A stretch of DNA of 64,000 nt, from the NCBI RefSeq assembly GCF_008868125.1, contig NZ_WAAQ01000001.1, positions 620,001 to 684,000 on the forward strand, in the 5' to 3' direction. Positions within the stretch are counted from its first letter, which is position 1; each line of letters begins with the position of its first letter. Positions 63,116 through 64,000 of this stretch are shown piece by piece. The translations under genes and the position numbers were made by a program. This stretch comes from Microbacterium maritypicum. GTDB lineage: Bacteria > Actinomycetota > Actinomycetes > Actinomycetales > Microbacteriaceae. Under the pieces are notes generated by a model. The model saw nothing but the letters and a program-made list of their open reading frames with translations, was not told the DNA's origin and made no database searches.

Positions 63116-64000
63116 GCCTGCCGCACGCGCTGTGGACGTCGATGCTCCCTGCGGACGAGATCTTCACGCACGACCGCGTGGCCGTCGGCGCGGCAGGGAA
63201 CCGCATCGAGTTCGCTGACGGATCCACACGTCTGTGCGCGACGAGCGGTCTGTGGAACGTTCCGCTCGGCTTCGGGAACCCGGCGGTCGCCGACGCGGTG
63301 GACAGGGCCACGCGTGACGCCTCGTACCTGTCGTTGTTCAGAGCGCCCCATCGGTACGCGCAAGACGCGGCGGAAGCCCTCATCGAATTGGCGGACCCGA
63401 GCCGCTACCGCCGCGTCATCTTCTCCACGTCGGGCGGGGCGGCGAATGACGCTGCGATGAAGCTCGCACGCCAGTACTGGTCGCAGAAGTCGGGCGGGTC
63501 CCGTTCGATCGTGGTCGGTCTCCGAGGCGGCTATCACGGCACGATGTACGGAAGTCATGCCCTGAGCGGAGACGACCTCCTCCAATCCGCCTACTTCGTC
63601 GACCGCAGAGCGGTGAGACACGTCTCTCACAGCGACGACGGCGAAGAGCTGGAGACGCTGCTCAAGCGAGAAGGATCCAGGGTGGCGTCGGTCGTCGTGG
63701 AACCCGTCCTCGGCAGCGGCGCGTACGCGCTGTCGGAAGCGTTCATCGATCGCCTCCTCGCCCTCAGGGAGGAGTACGGCTTCCTGATTGTCGCCGATGA
63801 GGTCGCCACGGGGTTCGGCCGCACCGGGACGATGCTCGCCACCGACACCTGGGCGGCGGCACCGGATGTCCTGATCCTCTCCAAGGCACTGACGAACGGC
63901 GCGATGGGCGCCGCGGCGCTTCTGGTGGGTGACCGGGTCGCTTCCGAATTCGTCCGCGGGGGCTGGACGTTCGTCCACGGCGAGACGCAGGCGGGGACCC
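63112..64000 (+). CDS. Class III aminotransferase, daptide MpaD-like (5' part, runs off window)
   Basis: The reading frame is open from GTG 63112 to the window end, 296 codons. It shows the class III PLP layout: FADGSTRLCATSGLWNVPLG, FSTSGGAANDAAMKLARQYW, LRGGYHGTMYGSHALSG, VVVEPVLGSGAYAL, IVADEVATGFGRTGTM and the PLP lysine in LILSKALTNGAMG. The missing part is the C-terminal third. Daptide enzymes of this class aminate a ketone at the peptide C-terminus, later dimethylated. The assignment depends on the two genes upstream. The precursor, dehydrogenase and methyltransferase genes, if present, would lie to the right. Confidence 0.75.
   Translation, partial: MSLPHALWTSMLPADEIFTHDRVAVGAAGNRIEFADGSTRLCATSGLWNVPLGFGNPAVADAVDRATRDASYLSLFRAPHRYAQDAAEALIELADPSRYRRVIFSTSGGAANDAAMKLARQYWSQKSGGSRSIVVGLRGGYHGTMYGSHALSGDDLLQSAYFVDRRAVRHVSHSDDGEELETLLKREGSRVASVVVEPVLGSGAYALSEAFIDRLLALREEYGFLIVADEVATGFGRTGTMLATDTWAAAPDVLILSKALTNGAMGAAALLVGDRVASEFVRGGWTFVHGETQAGT

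Overview
The window is high-GC actinobacterial chromosome, almost certainly Microbacterium or a close Microbacteriaceae relative. It has GTG starts, tightly overlapping genes, a secE-nusG-rplK-rplA block behind tRNA-Trp, an extended acidic NusG, a RamB-type glyoxylate regulator, and a set of riboflavin-catabolism genes of the kind described in Microbacterium maritypicum. No phage, transposase or CRISPR array was seen. About 63 protein genes, two tRNAs and many hairpins and operators can be supported.

Layout. 1-4.0 kb: end of a TctA-like permease, TauE exporter, a MaoC hydratase pair, murB, a VOC protein and a small membrane protein. 4.1-12.4 kb: aspartate aminotransferase, alanine dehydrogenase with a divergent Lrp regulator, a degenerate kinase-like protein, and the glyoxylate bypass (aceB, aceA) divergent from ramB. 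12.4-19.2 kb: an ABC importer followed by RcaE-like flavin monooxygenase, ribokinase, PadR regulator, flavin reductase and stand-alone riboflavin kinase. Together these form an apparent riboflavin uptake and degradation regulon. One palindromic operator is present at both of its outward promoters. 19.3-29.1 kb: PucR regulator and a putrescine/GABA pathway (gabT, putrescine oxidase, Usp, APC permease, two semialdehyde dehydrogenases). 29.2-36.1 kb: a PNPOx-like protein, pyruvate:quinone oxidoreductase, and an HSP90-like ATPase coupled to a 932-residue TPR-like protein. 36.2-39.1 kb: tRNA-Trp, secE, nusG, rplK, rplA. 39.2-43.6 kb: polar amino-acid ABC importer, a DUF1801 protein, a LysE exporter and its LysR regulator. 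43.7-46.8 kb: a five-gene surface cassette of three proteins with SipW-dependent-type signal regions, a Ser/His signal peptidase and an LAxTG-anchored protein. 46.8-50.2 kb: a YqaJ-like nuclease, an AbiEi-like protein, then rplJ-rplL behind an attenuator-type leader. 50.2-55.1 kb: LacI regulator and sugar ABC importer with palindromic operators. 55.1-60.7 kb: cystathionine beta-synthase, cystathionine gamma-synthase, Bcr/CflA efflux pump, PAP2 phosphatase and GNAT acetyltransferase. 60.7-64 kb: tRNA-Ser, then two tandem paralogues of unknown fold and a truncated class III aminotransferase. The last three resemble the start of a daptide-type RiPP cluster that continues beyond the right edge.

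A dispersed intergenic palindrome family with core CGAGACCCA(C/T) occurs at four places or more. Copies are arranged as nested, interleaved or tandem units. The family is the main non-genic structure of the window.
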